Source: Daphnia pulex (taxonomy: Eukaryota > Arthropoda > Branchiopoda > Diplostraca > Daphniidae). From it: a DNA stretch of 64,000 nucleotides. The translations under genes were made by a program, and so were the position numbers. Position 1 is the stretch's first letter; each line of letters begins with the position of its first letter. The stretch spans positions 5,230,501 to 5,294,500 of the forward strand of contig NC_060028.1 in NCBI RefSeq assembly GCF_021134715.1, in the 5' to 3' direction. This document shows positions 1-12,490 of this stretch, in pieces. Under the pieces are notes generated by a model, which made no database searches, was not told where the DNA came from, and was given only the letters and a program-made list of their open reading frames with translations.

Positions 1-32
1 AACAAAATATTAGATGTAAATTTTAACAATAC

Positions 33-3000
33 TCGATAAGAACGGCCGATTTGGAACGGAAACAGTGTTATACTGAAAGCCCGAATCGTAGACGCTGGAA
101 TCGACTGGACGTCTCACGCCTATGGGTGGCAATCTGAGTACCGGATTGAAGTGTTGTGGTGTGATGCCAGAAGCACCGTTATAGGCATTATTGATCCTGT
201 TGCCAACTTGAGTGCGCGATAAAGCGGCCAGACTGACCCAACCACCCGGATCACCTCCTGGAGGTATAACGCCGGTCGTACCGGGAAGAATTCGGTTGCC
301 CCGGTTATTGCCGCCTAATCCCAGGTGAGCTGTTTCTAACTGCACAGGGATTTCATTGTTGATAACCGTCGAACATTCTTTTTCAGACGACTGAGATCCT
401 CGTTGAATCTGAAAAAAAAATGAATCATGAAAATGAATTACAACACGGAAACCTTTTGAAAAACAAAAACAAAAAAAAAAAAAAAAAAAAAAAAAACAGA
501 CAATTCCACACCTCGTAAGCGGGCGAGGCCGAACTACTCATTGAGCATTGCATCAGTCCGAGGACAACGTAGACGGAGAAAGATCGACAACGGAAGTGAC
601 GTTCCGAATCACAGGCCGTTTGACAGCTAGCCGCTGTCTGACTCGTACCGGAAACCATTCGATCCGCGTATAAAAGATATCGGTCTGGCTGCAGCGGTGC
701 ATAGCGACATAGACGCGAATCTAACACGACATGCGTACGAGAAACATGCGTGTTCATTGAGTGAATTATTTAATTAATTAAAATAAAAAAGCATCATTAT
801 CTACCTGAGGGAGAGCATTGATTTTCAATGTAATCGTAAATTGGATTCGATTGGAAAGCCCTTGGCTTGGTGTAGCGATCATCCGGACTAAGGTAACATT
901 CTTTACGATTGGTATCGTATGATGCAGAACTGTGCAAAAGTTATGGTATTAAAAATTTGAACATTTTTTCGTTTTAATTTTTATTTAGCCGTTAGTCCGT
1001 TATACCGACAGACGAAGCGTCGTTCGTCTAGACATCGTTCCGTGCAGCGGAGTCTGGAGATACCGCGGATGATCTCTTGTTCGACACCGCGCATAAAGTA
1101 TCCCGGTGTCCGTTCGGTACTCCACACACTTTCGCATCCAACCGCTAATTCAAGGAAGCAAAATCTAAGTAAATGATTAATTCCATAACTGCATTATAAA
1201 AAGTGTCTACCTTGCAGGCAGAGAGATTCGAAATAACCGAAACCGGAATTTGGTCGTAGAAGGAAATTGTCAGAGCCATTGCTACGGGACAATGGCAACT
1301 GGACGAACGAGTCAGATGAATCCGACCCGTCGGCTGATTCAATGCCCACGCACGTTTGCTTGATCGAATTGTAATTTATGCCTGAGCAGAGTTCATCGAT
1401 GTTACACTTGTCAAGGCAGTCAATCAACACGCCCGTTCGTTCAATGGCGGCGGGGGTTGCCGGTCTCAGACTCATGAACCGCGACGTGACAGCCTCATAT
1501 CCAGTGACCTTTTGATAATGCGGTCGACCAGAACGACATTTTGAAACTAAAACAGATAACAATGAGCGAATGAAATGGCAATAAATAATTGACAAAGAGT
1601 TTTACTCGGGGAAATTCGAATGGGTGGATTGTTTTTAGCAGGCAATCGGTCAATGGAATCGCCACCAAACGAACCAAATGATGGGAATCTATTGTTGCCA
1701 CTATTTACGTCAGCAGCGGCAGCCGAAGGAAACCTAACGATGCCCGTATTGACCGGTGTGTCGGCTGGCATGAAATCGGGCATCACGCCGATATCGCTTA
1801 GCCCTCCAAATCCACCTTCTCCAGCGAAGAATGAAGCTGAAGAATCATTGCGTTTATTTATCTCATCGATCGTAGCTCTCTTGCTACAACTACGCTCCGT
1901 GTAATTTGTTCCAGGTCGGCTCAACAAAGCTGACGGCCCACCTGAAACTATATAACAGAGAACCACGGTTAATTTTAGATTCAATTACTAAAATAGTATT
2001 GAGCAATACGTACTTCTATCGTCGCTACTGATGAAGCATTGACTGCCTGACGCGTAAAAAGAATAAGCTCGACAGGCGAACGCTCGGTTGTTGGAACATT
2101 GGTGTTGGCATTGTTGATCATCCGAGATGTTGGCCACCAGCGAATCCAGGTAGCGAGGATACATATCTACGACGGTCTGGTAAGAACACATCGTATTTCC
2201 TATCGAAATGACTCAATCGTTTTACTAAATGATTTCTAGACAACTAGACCTTCGTTGAAATCACCTAGGCTGACACATTGGTTTTCCAGGTATTCGACTT
2301 GACTAGGTGCGTCAACAAAGGCTTCCGGTCGAAGTCGTTTGTCACTTGAACTTAACCGGCATTCAAGGGTCATGGTATCATAGCGAGCAGAACGACAAAC
2401 GGATCGGGATTCACGTAGGCAGAGCTCTTCGCAGTCGCGTCGGGTAGCTACTAACGGAATGACGCGCTCTTCCATTCCACGCAACTCTTTACCCGGATAG
2501 CGCTCAAACGCCCACGCACGGTCTCGACAGGGACCGACATTACCTCGAAGGCAAATCTTTTCAAAGTAGGACATTCCCTCGCGTATGGTCAACTCCTGGG
2601 CCCTGCCTTGACTGTTCCGGTCCAATTTAAAGCAACGGCCCTACGGAACATGAATAAATACCAAGTTTACATGACAAAAATTGAAAAATGGCTGAAAACG
2701 AGAAATCAAACCTGAGCATAGTCGACACTATAAGCTGGACAATCACCGCCCATCTCTAAACAGGTCCGACCACACTCAACTGTGATGCCGCCTCCAGCTG
2801 GGTCACCCGTACGAGAACTGGTATCCAGAAATTTCCCTCGATTTATCATATCCTGGCGCGCTGAACGTAGGAAATGGCCTGTCACTTTTTCGAAAGTGAA
2901 AATACCATTCTCGCATTGACCTAGAAAACGGATTTTCGAGATGTCAACTTCTCATCGTTGGCCAGGGGAAAATTTAAAAGGAGGACTTACTGATGCTACA

Positions 3001-4386
3001 TAGCTTTTCGGCGTAGACTGTAGATTTCTTAGAACTTCCAGAGGGCGTCAAAATTTTTCCGTCCAGTTGTGAGACTATTAATGTTAAAAATTTTAACCAG
3101 TGAAAAATGATAGCTGTGACAGACGATGGTACCGGTAGGAGAAGATTGACTAATAGAATCATCACCACTCAAGTAACAACGGTTTTCGTCGGCCGTAAAA
3201 GAATACGCGCGGCAGGTAAACACTCTCGCCTAAAAGAAAAAAAATTTATGAAAAGGAGGGCGTTATATATTTATTGAATTTTAGCAAACATGAATATTTA
3301 TAAATGTTACCTGATCACAGAGGGATTCGCATTCTCCTTGACTTTGCGCAAATTCCACCTGATCCATCGACACTGTCAGACTTCCGTCAGGTCGCCCGGC
3401 GTAACGACAATCAGGTAGTGCTAAGAAAGAATAATTAATACTTAAACTAGATGATTGTCAACGCATTATTTAACTCACTTTTGACGCACTGATTTTCTAA
3501 ATAATCCCAACTGCCCGCATCCCGACGAAAAGCCAGCGGCTGAGTGCGTCGATCTTCACGGCTCATGCGGCACGTCTGTTCCGACTCGTCATATTCAGCT
3601 GATCTAAATGGCCGATCATTAAAAAATAAATAAAGAAAGGATAAGAATGAAAACGGTTAATACCGGCAGACAAAATTGGTCTGTTCCAGACAAAGACGCT
3701 GGCAATCGCTCCGCGACTGGACGCTCTTTTGTTCCATATCATCAAATCCCTGAAGAGAGGCTCCAATAACTCTTTCGAAAGCCCAAAGGCGATCTCCACA
3801 GATCGAATTGAAATTGTTCACTGGATAAAATAAAATGCATTAAAAATCAATTACACATTTTTTTCCGTTCACACGAAATCGATTACAACGAAGACAAATC
3901 TTCTCAAAATAGTTGACGCCAGCAACGTCCTTTAAATGGTCCTTTCGTTTGACGTCATCAATGTCAATGGACTGACAACGAGATGTCGAGTAATCTAAAC
4001 CGGAAATACTAGACATTAATCATCTATTGATGATGAGAAATCTTTATAGTCATTTCGCAGGCAATAACAAAAACAAGTTAATGGTGCACAAACCGACAGT
4101 GAAGGCAGCACAAGTAGCCGTTTGCTTGCATAACGCGGCACAGTCTCTTGTAACTGCTGTTCCAGGTTGAGAGACGAGTCCTTGTAGATTTGATACGGAC
4201 GTGAATGCGACTCTAGCTGTTTTTTCATACGTTTCCACTCCACCAAAACACTGGGCTGTACATACACACAGACAACAAATCAAGTTAATATCGCCAAGCA
4301 ACAAATATTCTTAGCCATGAATTTCTACCTCGAGTTTCGGTGACTAAAACCCCCAAACTGCAGAAGAGGATTGGCAAAATTGACAT
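33..4386 (-). CDS. Multi-PAN/apple-domain secreted protein, 5' part of gene (17 exons, partial)
   Basis: A chain of phase-compatible exons gives at least 1070 residues with no stop: 4386-4329, 4255-4090, 4008-3887, 3820-3664, 3603-3479, 3420-3311, 3229-3133, 3074-2991, 2920-2712, 2640-2265, 2199-2014, 1941-1606, 1546-1211, 1144-1006, 929-805, 720-512, 408-33. The last exon ends in a GT donor, so the gene continues past the left edge. The chosen ATG starts a signal peptide (MSILPILFCSLGVLV). About nine PAN/apple modules follow, recognised by C-x-x-x-C pairs and motifs such as YFEKICLR, WAFER, CEELCLRE, CRAYSF and YLENQC. They fall into three repeats of an A-B-C triplet. A low-complexity Gly/Phe/Pro linker (exon 12) precedes the third triplet, and exon 17 is again Gly/Pro-rich. 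PAN modules bind proteins or carbohydrates outside cells. In arthropods, long PAN arrays occur in cuticle/apical matrix proteins of the NompA/NOAH type, which also carry a ZP domain. No ZP domain lies in the window, so that family name is only a candidate. Confidence 0.85.
418..512 (-). repeat. Intron with a poly-A/T tract in the PAN gene
   Basis: The intron between the last two visible exons holds an uninterrupted A run of more than 25 on the plus strand (about 471-496), which reads as a poly-T tract just upstream of the splice acceptor. It acts as an extreme polypyrimidine tract. Its length is probably polymorphic or uncertain in the assembly. Confidence 0.6.
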
Positions 4387-6790
4387 AATCCTTCTTTGGC
4401 TGAAACATTTCTGCGAAAGGTACAACACCATCAACATATCGCTTAACCGGTTGTCTGCAGCGTCTGATACCTTTCTACGTCGCTTGACGGTGAACATTCG
4501 TATCCAGTGGTTCAGGTAGTAATCCATCTTGAGCACAGCGGACGGAAGAAAAGGCGGAGGAGAAACGGAATGGCACGACAGGGTCGGGTCCGCAAGACTT
4601 ACTGTCGCGCTGATGGTAAAAAAGATACGTTTTTAGTCAGGAAGAGGGAAACAGACAAAATAAAAGCTCCCACTGGAGATAGGAAGGGAGCAAAAGAGAG
4701 AGAGGTAACCGTCACGAGCGATGGGGGATTTGTTGGTCATGATTATCTTTTGTCTTGTTCGTATACTACCGGGAAAGAGAGAGAGAGAGAGAGGCAGAGA
4801 CAGAGAGTGAGAGGGGAGGTTTGAATTCCCGGGCGCATCAAAGCACGGCATAAAAAAAAAAATTCAGAAGGAGACATATAGTGAATCACTGAAGCTAGGA
4901 TTTTGGGGTGGTTAAATAAAAAGGACTAAGGATAACAACAATAACACACACACACAAAACCAGAACATCAACATTCCCTGCCGGTCCTTTATGTTGCGTT
5001 CAAAAATATGTCCAAAAAAACCACGCCCGTTAGGGAAATACAAGTATGAAGCGCAACAGGCAACTTACATCCGGCTAGCGTGAAGCTTGAACCCATGTAG
5101 TTGATTTTATCACGAAGAGTCGAGATAGAGAGGCCGGAAGGATAAAGCTTCGGCTAACGAGCTGGAACCATAGAAAAATCATTGTCAAATTTATGACTGA
5201 TTCAAACAGTTTCTTTCAAAACTAAAACAAACCAAAAAACCCTCCAACTTGTTGATCAAAGAAAAGGATCGAAAGATTTTCTTTGGTTGCTTTTACATTT
5301 GCGGAGAATTTTCTCCAAGTGCTTGATGAGAAACCGAAGATCCGTGAGAATTTGAATCACTGGAAATTTGCGTGACAAATCACGCGGGAGCTAACTCCAT
5401 CCTGTAACGCTATTCGTTCCGTGTACAGTCCGATATGGAGGAATGACACGAACAAGTGAATAACTGACGCCGATCGTGTCTTTTTCGCACTTCGCCCAAG
5501 GCCTTGATAACAAATCCCTTTGATGACGGCCGGATGTGCGATTCCTAAAAGGCGATTCGGACAGCAATCAAACGATTTCTTTACACGATGACAGATTCAA
5601 CCACGATTCAATTAGCCGTGATACACTGGTGTTCAAGCATCGTTACCTTCTTTGGATGCCGAGTTCACCGAGTTGATCGTGTCATCGGTGTCATAACCGC
5701 CCACTTCCATCCAACATGATAGTTTTACGACCAGATCCAAAGGAATCACGCAAGCACAAAAAAAAGAGAACGTTGGTCAGTTTCCATCATTAGCGCAAAC
5801 GCTAGTCGCTCAAATTCTTTCCCAGCTCCCACGACTTACCGAAGAGCAAAACGTATTCATCCGCTGGAAAATGACGCTGTTGTCTAGGTGTAGTGTGGGT
5901 TGAAAGTATCAGCACCCTTTGATCCGGATTGTGGGCGAACGCTAGAAAACATCTCTGATTTCTTTCATGGTTAACTTTTGTTAAGTTCAGCGAATAACAA
6001 ATCCATCGTATGTTTTAAGAGACAATTTCTTTTGTGGTCGGCCAGTGAACTCGAATGATCAGATGGTTCAATTCAAATTTCATTTGGAAACGAGTTGATT
6101 AGGAATAGAATTATTCATGTAAAAAGAATATGAAATGAAAAAGAATTACAGTGAAAGTCTGATGGTACCTTTGTCATCAGAACTAATACATCCGGCCCGG
6201 ATATCCAAATAATGGGGTGAAATTCATAACAAAATGGCAGAGAAAAAAAAATTATATAAAATGGAAAGAAATATAGCATCACTGGCCAACAGGGATTTTT
6301 CGAATCATATTACAGCATGACGTAGCAACCGATGCCCTTAGTATGTTTCCGCTATACTGGTATACTGGACGGACTCCTTTCTTTTATTGTGTTTTCTTCT
6401 GTTTTAGATATATCAAATTTACTTATGGATGGTTGGTTCAGGTGTCAACGAATCAATTGATCCATGAGCCCTTACATCCGCTTTATTAAGCACTGCATTA
6501 CCAGAGTTTTCAATTCATGAGAAAAGAACGCTCCTGGAAAAAAAGTAAGAAACATGACTTTTGTCTGAATTTAATGGAAGAACTAAGTACCCTCTGTCAG
6601 TTTTCGGCGCTTCTAGCTACTCAAACTAAATGGGGTCCGTCGTTATACATACCGAAGTTTATTCACATCTTAGTTAAGGTACTTATTCCTACCTACTCAT
6701 GTGGCAGCAGTTTTCACTGCAAGTTTTATCCAACGTACAGTACTTTTCTTTTTAATGGTTTCCACACACTTTTTTTAAGAGTACAATTGG
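4387..6790. other. Intergenic region between PAN gene and SLC26 copy 1
   Basis: No convincing gene is seen. The open frame at 4507-4824 on the plus strand is basic, low-complexity protein over purine-rich DNA. A GA microsatellite with interruptions lies at about 4778-4815, and a CA run near 4945-4957. The promoter and 5' UTR of the PAN gene should lie in the first part of this stretch. Confidence 0.5.
4776..4816. repeat. GA/GAGA-rich microsatellite
   Basis: Imperfect GA repeat with interspersed CA about 400 bp upstream of the PAN gene start codon. GA tracts near arthropod promoters can bind GAGA factors; a regulatory role here is speculation. Confidence 0.6.
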
Positions 6791-6799
6791 GAAGTAAAT

Positions 6800-7250
6800 A
6801 AGAAAACTCAAACGAAGCAGAAACTATTGTTATTTTTGCGTCATTATCATCATTACAAATTCCTCAATTTGAAGTTCCCAACACTTTGTCAAACGTTGCC
6901 AAATACGAAAGAATAATTTTTCAATAAATCTCATCAGAAAGAACAACAAACAACGATAATTTTCGATATGGTTTGACAGTTGGACTTCAACGCGTCGCTT
7001 CATTCCAACAAGGTACTCATTTAATAAAGAATACAAATGCACTTACGGTAACGTACAGACTTTTGCACCGTTAGTCGAGTGGTAATGATCTTTTGGTAAC
7101 ACAAATTTTTTGGTAACACTATAGATTGCACAACCCATCGAGAATAGATAATTGATAACACGATTTCAGTACTCCACCACCCACTTTAAGTAGGGTTACT
7201 AAGTTTCTATAAAAATGATTATATGACATGGTCACATTTTAATAGCGACT
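6800..7250 (-). repeat. 3' flank of SLC26 copy 1, duplicated at 46370-46803
   Basis: Non-coding DNA downstream of the stop codon is recognisably similar to the DNA downstream of SLC26 copy 2. Shared stretches include GTCATTATCA, CTTCATTCCAACAA, CCGTTAGTCGAGT and AGATTGCACAACCCAT. It is the left part of the segmental duplication and probably contains the 3' UTR. Confidence 0.75.
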
Positions 7251-9691
7251 TTAATCAGTGACGGGAACTATGGCAGAATTGATAGAACTTTCATTTTTAC
7301 ATCGATTTGAACTTTCGATTGTCACAACTGCGTCTATAATCGACGGGTACACCTGTGACTTTGGAAACAATTCAAAATAGTCCTGTCGCTCGAGCTGTTT
7401 CATTAGCGGTTCAGAACAATTTGTCAAAACAAGAGTAATGCCTCTACTTTTCATTAAATCTTTGTGTAACGTAGTTAAGATTTTTGTACCGCTTAGATCA
7501 ACGTAAGACAAAGCAGAACAGTCAAGGATCAGATACTTGATATTCGCTACAGGAACGTCAGGGTTTAAGATTGCGCCACTGGTAAGCAACGTACTTGCAG
7601 TTGGATCCAGTGTCCCGTATTTTAATGGCGATACTTCGACATTTGGTGATTCCTTGTCGTGTACGGAAGTGGCAGTACGTGTAACTGATGTTGGAATCCT
7701 ATGAGAACCTAGATGACTATCTACGACATGCCGAAAAGTCTCGCCGTTTGCAAAGTGAATCGCGCCAGCCTACAAAAAAAGAATAACATTGCTATAGTCT
7801 CAAGCTTTATAAAATAAAAGTGAATTCATTACCCAACGGAAAATCTTAATACCAGGAACTTCGACAGCAGCTGAAAAGAGTTCAACGTCGACATGCATTT
7901 CAGTTCCTAGCAAATGACCTAGAGTTGCAGCATACGGACGATGTCCACGGTAAATCAGAACAGTAATTGAGGCCACGACTCCGACGAGGAGACCGATATC
8001 GATGTCCACAATGACTACCGCTAGGAATGTAGCCATCCAAACAATCGAATCTAGCGGGGAAGTTTTCAGTGCAGACTTAAAATCTCGAAATTGTATGAAC
8101 ATCCCTTTCAGAGCCACGATGATGACAGAAGCTAGAACAGCTAACGGAAGTGATTCGAAAAGAGGGCCAATCCAAAGTAGAATGGTCAACAACAAACAGC
8201 AGGACACGACGCTAGCTAGTTGAGTTTCACCTCCGACAGATTCTTGTAACATACTTCGTGAAAGAGATGTTGAGACTGGCATACAAGAGAAAAAAGCGCC
8301 AAATACATTTGCAGCTCCCTGAGCAAACAACTCCTGGTTGCTTGATATTTCGTATCCTCGTTTTCGAGCAAAGATCTTGGCCATAGACAAACTGACGGCA
8401 TAAGCTACGATGGCAACGGGAATCGTGTCAATAATGATGGAGGGAAAGAGCTCGTACGGTGGGCTCCGAGGTGTGGGGAATCCAGTTGGAATATGATTTA
8501 GAGTTTTGATGCCGTAGTCGCTAGTCAGATTTCCAAAATATGAAGCCGCAGTTCCAATTACGAGAATAATGAGCTCTGTCGGGATGGGGAACTTGATTTT
8601 CTTTCCATACCAGGGTTTCAGCCAGTCGTTGTGAACAGCCATTACCGTTATAGCGATGCAAGAGATGACAGCTTCTGCAAGATTGGTTGTGGGAAGAGCA
8701 CCGAATATTTCAACGGTTGATCGAATGAGCTTAAATGATCCATTAAAGCGAGGGACTTTCAATCCTAACAGATTTTTCGTCTGTGAGACCACAACGTGTA
8801 TGGCAGCAGCAGTGGTAAAGCCACTTACAAGGTGGTCGGATAATATGATTCCCAAAATCCCTAACCTGAGAATTCCCATTAATATCTGCCAGAGGCCAAC
8901 CATAAGACATACAGCAGTTGCCACTTCAAGATTAGTATAGTGGATACTACTTATGTTATCCATTTTGAATGAATGTTCACTTGAAAAGTTGGCATCATCA
9001 TGGCTACCATACTGGTCAACAATTTTACCAGTCATCAAGGTGGTTACAGCAAAGGTACCTGATTATTTGGGCACATTTCAAATTAAGATTAGTTTGATTT
9101 TTTCCCCCCTATGTGAACTTGTTCCTACCAATTGAAATGTGGTGAGAAGTTCCAAGGCACACATAAATCAAAACGGGAAAAAAAGCCATGTATAATCCAA
9201 TAATAGGTGATACACCACCCAAGAGAGCATAACCCATTCCTAAAAGAAAAAGGGAGAATAGACAATTTTAAATATAAACTGGATATTTTTTGTTTGGAAA
9301 AAAAAAATAGCTTTTTAAAATTAACCTTGTGGTATGTGCATAATTGCAACTGTGCATCCTGACATAACATCCCCCATCAACTGGTCCTTCAATGAATATT
9401 TGGACAACCAGCCAATTATTGGAAACAGTCCACACCAAAATTCTCTTGATGCCATTGCAGAACATTGATTGGAACAAGTAGCCTTAAGTTGGCTAAACAT
9501 TCCTTTGTTAACTATTAAAAGATAAAAATCAGAAAGTGAAGTAAAGCTGAGATTAGTTCATACATACCATTTTTATCAACAGGTGGATCATTTTTTTGAA
9601 AATTATCATCAAATTGTTCTTGATTGGAGAAAATTTGTCTTTCAACCTTAAGGAGCAGACTCTCTTTTTCATTGGCTACATTACTTTCCAT
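7251..9691 (-). CDS. SLC26-family anion transporter (prestin/SulP type), copy 1
   Basis: Five exons join in phase: 9691-9568, 9502-9326, 9239-9129, 9058-7833 and 7769-7251, giving 718 residues, the usual length for SLC26. After a polar N-terminus of about 70 residues comes the SulP signature region with [25 protein letters not shown] and [14 protein letters not shown]. Then follow the multi-pass membrane domain (about residues 75-505) and a C-terminal STAS domain containing [17 protein letters not shown]26 proteins exchange chloride, bicarbonate, sulfate or oxalate across the plasma membrane; the STAS domain controls trafficking and coupling. Substrate cannot be read from sequence. The start ATG is followed by [14 protein letters not shown], which is conserved in the second copy. 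The STAS variable loop is about 44 residues longer than in copy 2. Both copies share exon structure and strand. Confidence 0.93.
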
Positions 9692-10270
9692 TTTTTTTTC
9701 AATAGGCTACTATATGAATTGATCACAAAATAATACTCTAAGCTGCAATAAAGCTAGAACATTCTTTGGGTTATTGGCACTTACAGGCCAACATTGATCG
9801 TGGGATTCCAGTGTAAAGTTGACTTGAGCAGAGATTCACTTAATTTGACTAAAACATTTACACTGTTTCTTTAAGATATACTAGCTAGTTGGCTAATACT
9901 TCAACACTGACTTGTATTAAATACTTTTTTGCCCAGCACTTAGCATACATACAAATACAAGCACGGAAATACTATCCAGTCTATACTAAGTTTAAAAGTG
10001 CTGAGTCATCTGCAGAAAAGTAAACAATAATAATGATTGAGAAAGAAGGCGTACCCATTCGAACGATAAAACTAATTGGCAAAAAAAAAGATAACTGTTA
10101 ATACTATAAATTGTTACTCAGAGCTCTTATCCGCTGATAACTAGGTCGAACACTACAGCTCTTGCTCTAATAGTGATTGTGAACTTGTGATGATGTCGTC
10201 ATTTGCTACTTGTTCATATTGGCGACTTGCCGGATAGGCGGATACATGGTATACATAGTGGAAAACGAAA
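9692..10270 (-). promoter_or_regulatory. 5' flank/promoter region of SLC26 copy 1 (duplicated at 49119-49680)
   Basis: DNA upstream of the start codon aligns by eye with the matching region of copy 2: GATTCCAGTGTAA, TTCAACACTGACT and AAGTGCT[GA]AGTCATCTGC are shared in order. The duplicated block therefore includes the putative promoter and 5' UTR of the gene. The exact transcription start is not visible. Confidence 0.6.
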
Positions 10271-10291
10271 ATTTGCATAGGACGGGCGATA

Positions 10292-11045
10292 CTAAAACTC
10301 GGGGAATGGACTCGGGGTTGCCATTTCCCCTGAGCTTTAGCGTTGTCGAACATGGCCTACTTAATGGTTAAGGCCTGTAAACTTGAATCCTGCCCCATGA
10401 AGGCGAGAGGATCTGCCAAATTCCCTATCCTTTCCCCGGGCAAGAGCCAATCAGACGAAAAATGGAGGTTACAACTTCGCCATCTGTCGTTCAATACTGC
10501 TATCTCGTTAGAATGGTTAGGTAGCTTGATATAATAAATTTTTCTACGTATTTTTTCATAGCAATGGTAGCCGTATGGATAGCGAAGTCAGCTACCACAC
10601 CACGGCACGGCGTTCAATTCTTGGTTGGGAGGTAACTTTTTAATTTGCAGTTTATAACAAAGGTTGTGTTTCACGGAATAATTTATTCGAAAAATTTTGC
10701 TGGAATTATGCAAATGTCTTTTTTACCCTATTTAGTCGTTTTCCTCAACATCTGCAGTTGAACTTAGTAGGAAAAACGCATTTCGTGGCATCTAACAATT
10801 TGTTATTTAGTTTACAACGAAATTTACATCTTAAAACACCAGATGGCGAAGTTGTAACCTCCATTTTTCGCCTGATTGGCTCTCACAGGGACAGGGCTAG
10901 GGAATTTGGCCACGCCTCTCGCCTTCATGGCAGTGGATACAAGTCTACAGGCCTTAACCATAGAGTAGGCCATGTGTCGAATGGGGTCGGGGACTCAGGG
11001 TAAACAAAAAAAAAAAAGGCTAAAACTCGGGAAATGGACTCGGGG
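10292..11045. mobile_element. Foldback (long inverted repeat) element, 141-bp arms
   Basis: The left arm (10346-10486) and right arm (10840-10980) are inverted copies over about 141 bp with scattered mismatches; both contain a block reading CGAAAAATGGAGGTTACAAC or its reverse. Outside the arms, a 26-bp near-perfect direct repeat starting CTAAAACTCGGG flanks the structure at 10292-10317 and 11020-11045. No transposase is present. It is best read as a non-autonomous foldback/MITE-like element, inserted between SLC26 copy 1 and the METTL26 gene. Confidence 0.75.
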
Positions 11046-11227
11046 GTCGTCACGATTTTGTCGTCTGTTCTAGACTGTTATTGTCAATTCTTTTGACATT
11101 TTCAGAGCGTTGAGAGCCGTATGACTCGTATGATAAAACAAAACAAAGCCCAAATAAGTCGATTATAACGCAAGCAAAAAAAAAAAAAAAAAAAAATTTG
11201 GTCCAAGTTATTATTTTATACATTTAT

Positions 11228-11863
11228 TTAAATTCTTTTCCAAATTAAGGTTTTGTTGTTGGATGGCATATCTTCTATTTTCTCTAGTTTTAACCCATAT
11301 TCACTTGCTACTCTTTTTAGATCATCAATGTCTCTCAAACCCCATTGCTGATCTCGAGCTTTCAAGGATCTGTCAAAATTTATATTGCTCTCAGGACTTA
11401 TTATACCATGAAATGCATAAGGTCCATAAGTTAGCAGTACACCTTTTGAACTTAATAGCATACTAGCTTTCTCAAACAGTGACACTGTACATTGCCAAGG
11501 GCTAATATGAATCATATTAATATTAATTATCAAATCGTAATTCTGTCGTGCTAAATTCCAGCGATCAACTGAACTTGTGATATCAATAGCTAAAGGCGAC
11601 AAGATATTTGTTAATCCTGATTCTACTATATACTCTTGAATACTCGGTAAGTTTGAAAGAGTAAACTCTGATGGTTGAAATGTCATGAAAGGCAAGTTCT
11701 TGGCAAAGTGAATGACATGCTGACCGGTACCCGATGAAATTTCCAAACAAAAGAGATTACATCCTTTGCTTTCTTCATAAGGGAGATTTTTTTGCAAGAT
11801 TTCCAAAATTGGATCTTTATTACGGTCTGCAGATGAAGCAAATAACTTATTATTGCTGCCCAT
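11228..11863 (-). CDS. METTL26: METTL26 / DUF938 (UPF0585) methyltransferase-like protein
   Basis: A single coding exon of 211 residues, the normal length for the DUF938 family. The N-terminus ASSADRNKDPILEIL and the S-adenosylmethionine-binding loop LEISSGTGQHVIHFAK (residues 40-55) match the family pattern. NMIHISPW, GVLLTYGPYA and QWGLRD later in the protein, and the C-terminal DMPSNNK motif, are also family hallmarks. The fold is a Rossmann methyltransferase; its substrate is not established. A GT-AG intron (donor near 11926, acceptor just upstream of the ATG) implies an upstream non-coding 5' exon: the frame entering from it has a stop and no earlier ATG. A 22-base A tract lies beyond the 3' end at about 11175-11196. 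Confidence 0.93.
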   Translation of the reverse strand: MGSNNKLFASSADRNKDPILEILQKNLPYEESKGCNLFCLEISSGTGQHVIHFAKNLPFMTFQPSEFTLSNLPSIQEYIVESGLTNILSPLAIDITSSVDRWNLARQNYDLIININMIHISPWQCTVSLFEKASMLLSSKGVLLTYGPYAFHGIISPESNINFDRSLKARDQQWGLRDIDDLKRVASEYGLKLEKIEDMPSNNKTLIWKRI

Positions 11864-12236
11864 TTTCTGTAAATCAAATTTTGAATAAGAATTAAGTTAG
11901 ACAACAACAAGTAACTTGAGTACCTTGAGGACCAATTTTTTCGTCTTTAACTTTGCTAGAAAACCCAGAACATGAAATAGTTTGAAGATGATCCCACTGT
12001 CTACAGCACTGGATCATTTGTTGCACTACTGGCAAACAAAATGTTTCCTGATAATTGTATGCTATTAAAGAAAATAAATTAGTAACAAAGAATAAGGGGT
12101 CAATTTTATTTAATTGCAGTTACCTACCCTGTAAACACTTCTGAATTTCACAAGCTACTCTTTTGCATGGATCCTTTTTTGGCATTGAACCTACATTGGA
12201 CGCAATATAAAAGGTCGAGTCTATTATCACCAGTGT
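11864..12236 (-). other. 5' UTR exon and upstream region of METTL26
   Basis: A plausible untranslated exon ends at about 11926 with CCTCAAG before a GTACTC donor. Sequence farther upstream to 12236 shows other possible donor/acceptor pairs but no supported coding exon. Confidence 0.4.
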
Positions 12237-12490
12237 CATGGTGTATTAGTATGGTGGGGGAACTTTTGTTGGAATCGGCTATCTCGAATGAAGCCAGTTT
12301 CCGGACAAGAGGCGGAGCTTAGTGACAAAGGCAAGCCAATTGCAGGGCTGGTCACCTATTCTTGGTTCAATTCTTTGGCATGTCATTGGTTCAATTCTCC
12401 AAATTGTCCACCAGGCAGCGCTGATCATAGGTGACCACTGGCTTCAGCCGAGATAGCCGAAGTTCCCCCACCATACTACACGCCGTTTTC
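12237..12490. mobile_element. Decayed copy of the 51-bp-TIR MITE family
   Basis: The left end CATGGTGTATTAGTATGGTG and the following 60 bases closely match the intact element at 42867-43441. The right end keeps CGAGATAGCCG and CCCCCACCATACTA but has lost about 11 bp and the terminal bases. No target-site duplication can be recognised. The interior is about half as long as that of the other copy. Confidence 0.75.

Noticed and set aside
4507-4824. 105-codon plus-strand frame upstream of the PAN gene
   Set aside because: Low-complexity Arg/Lys/Glu protein produced by purine-rich DNA and a GA microsatellite; no motif or splice support.
6517-6801. 94-codon plus-strand frame
   Set aside because: Overlaps the edge of the SLC26 3' flank and shows no motif.
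8002-9135. Plus-strand frames opposite the SLC26 coding exons
   Set aside because: Antisense shadows of a well-supported gene; the same happens opposite copy 2.
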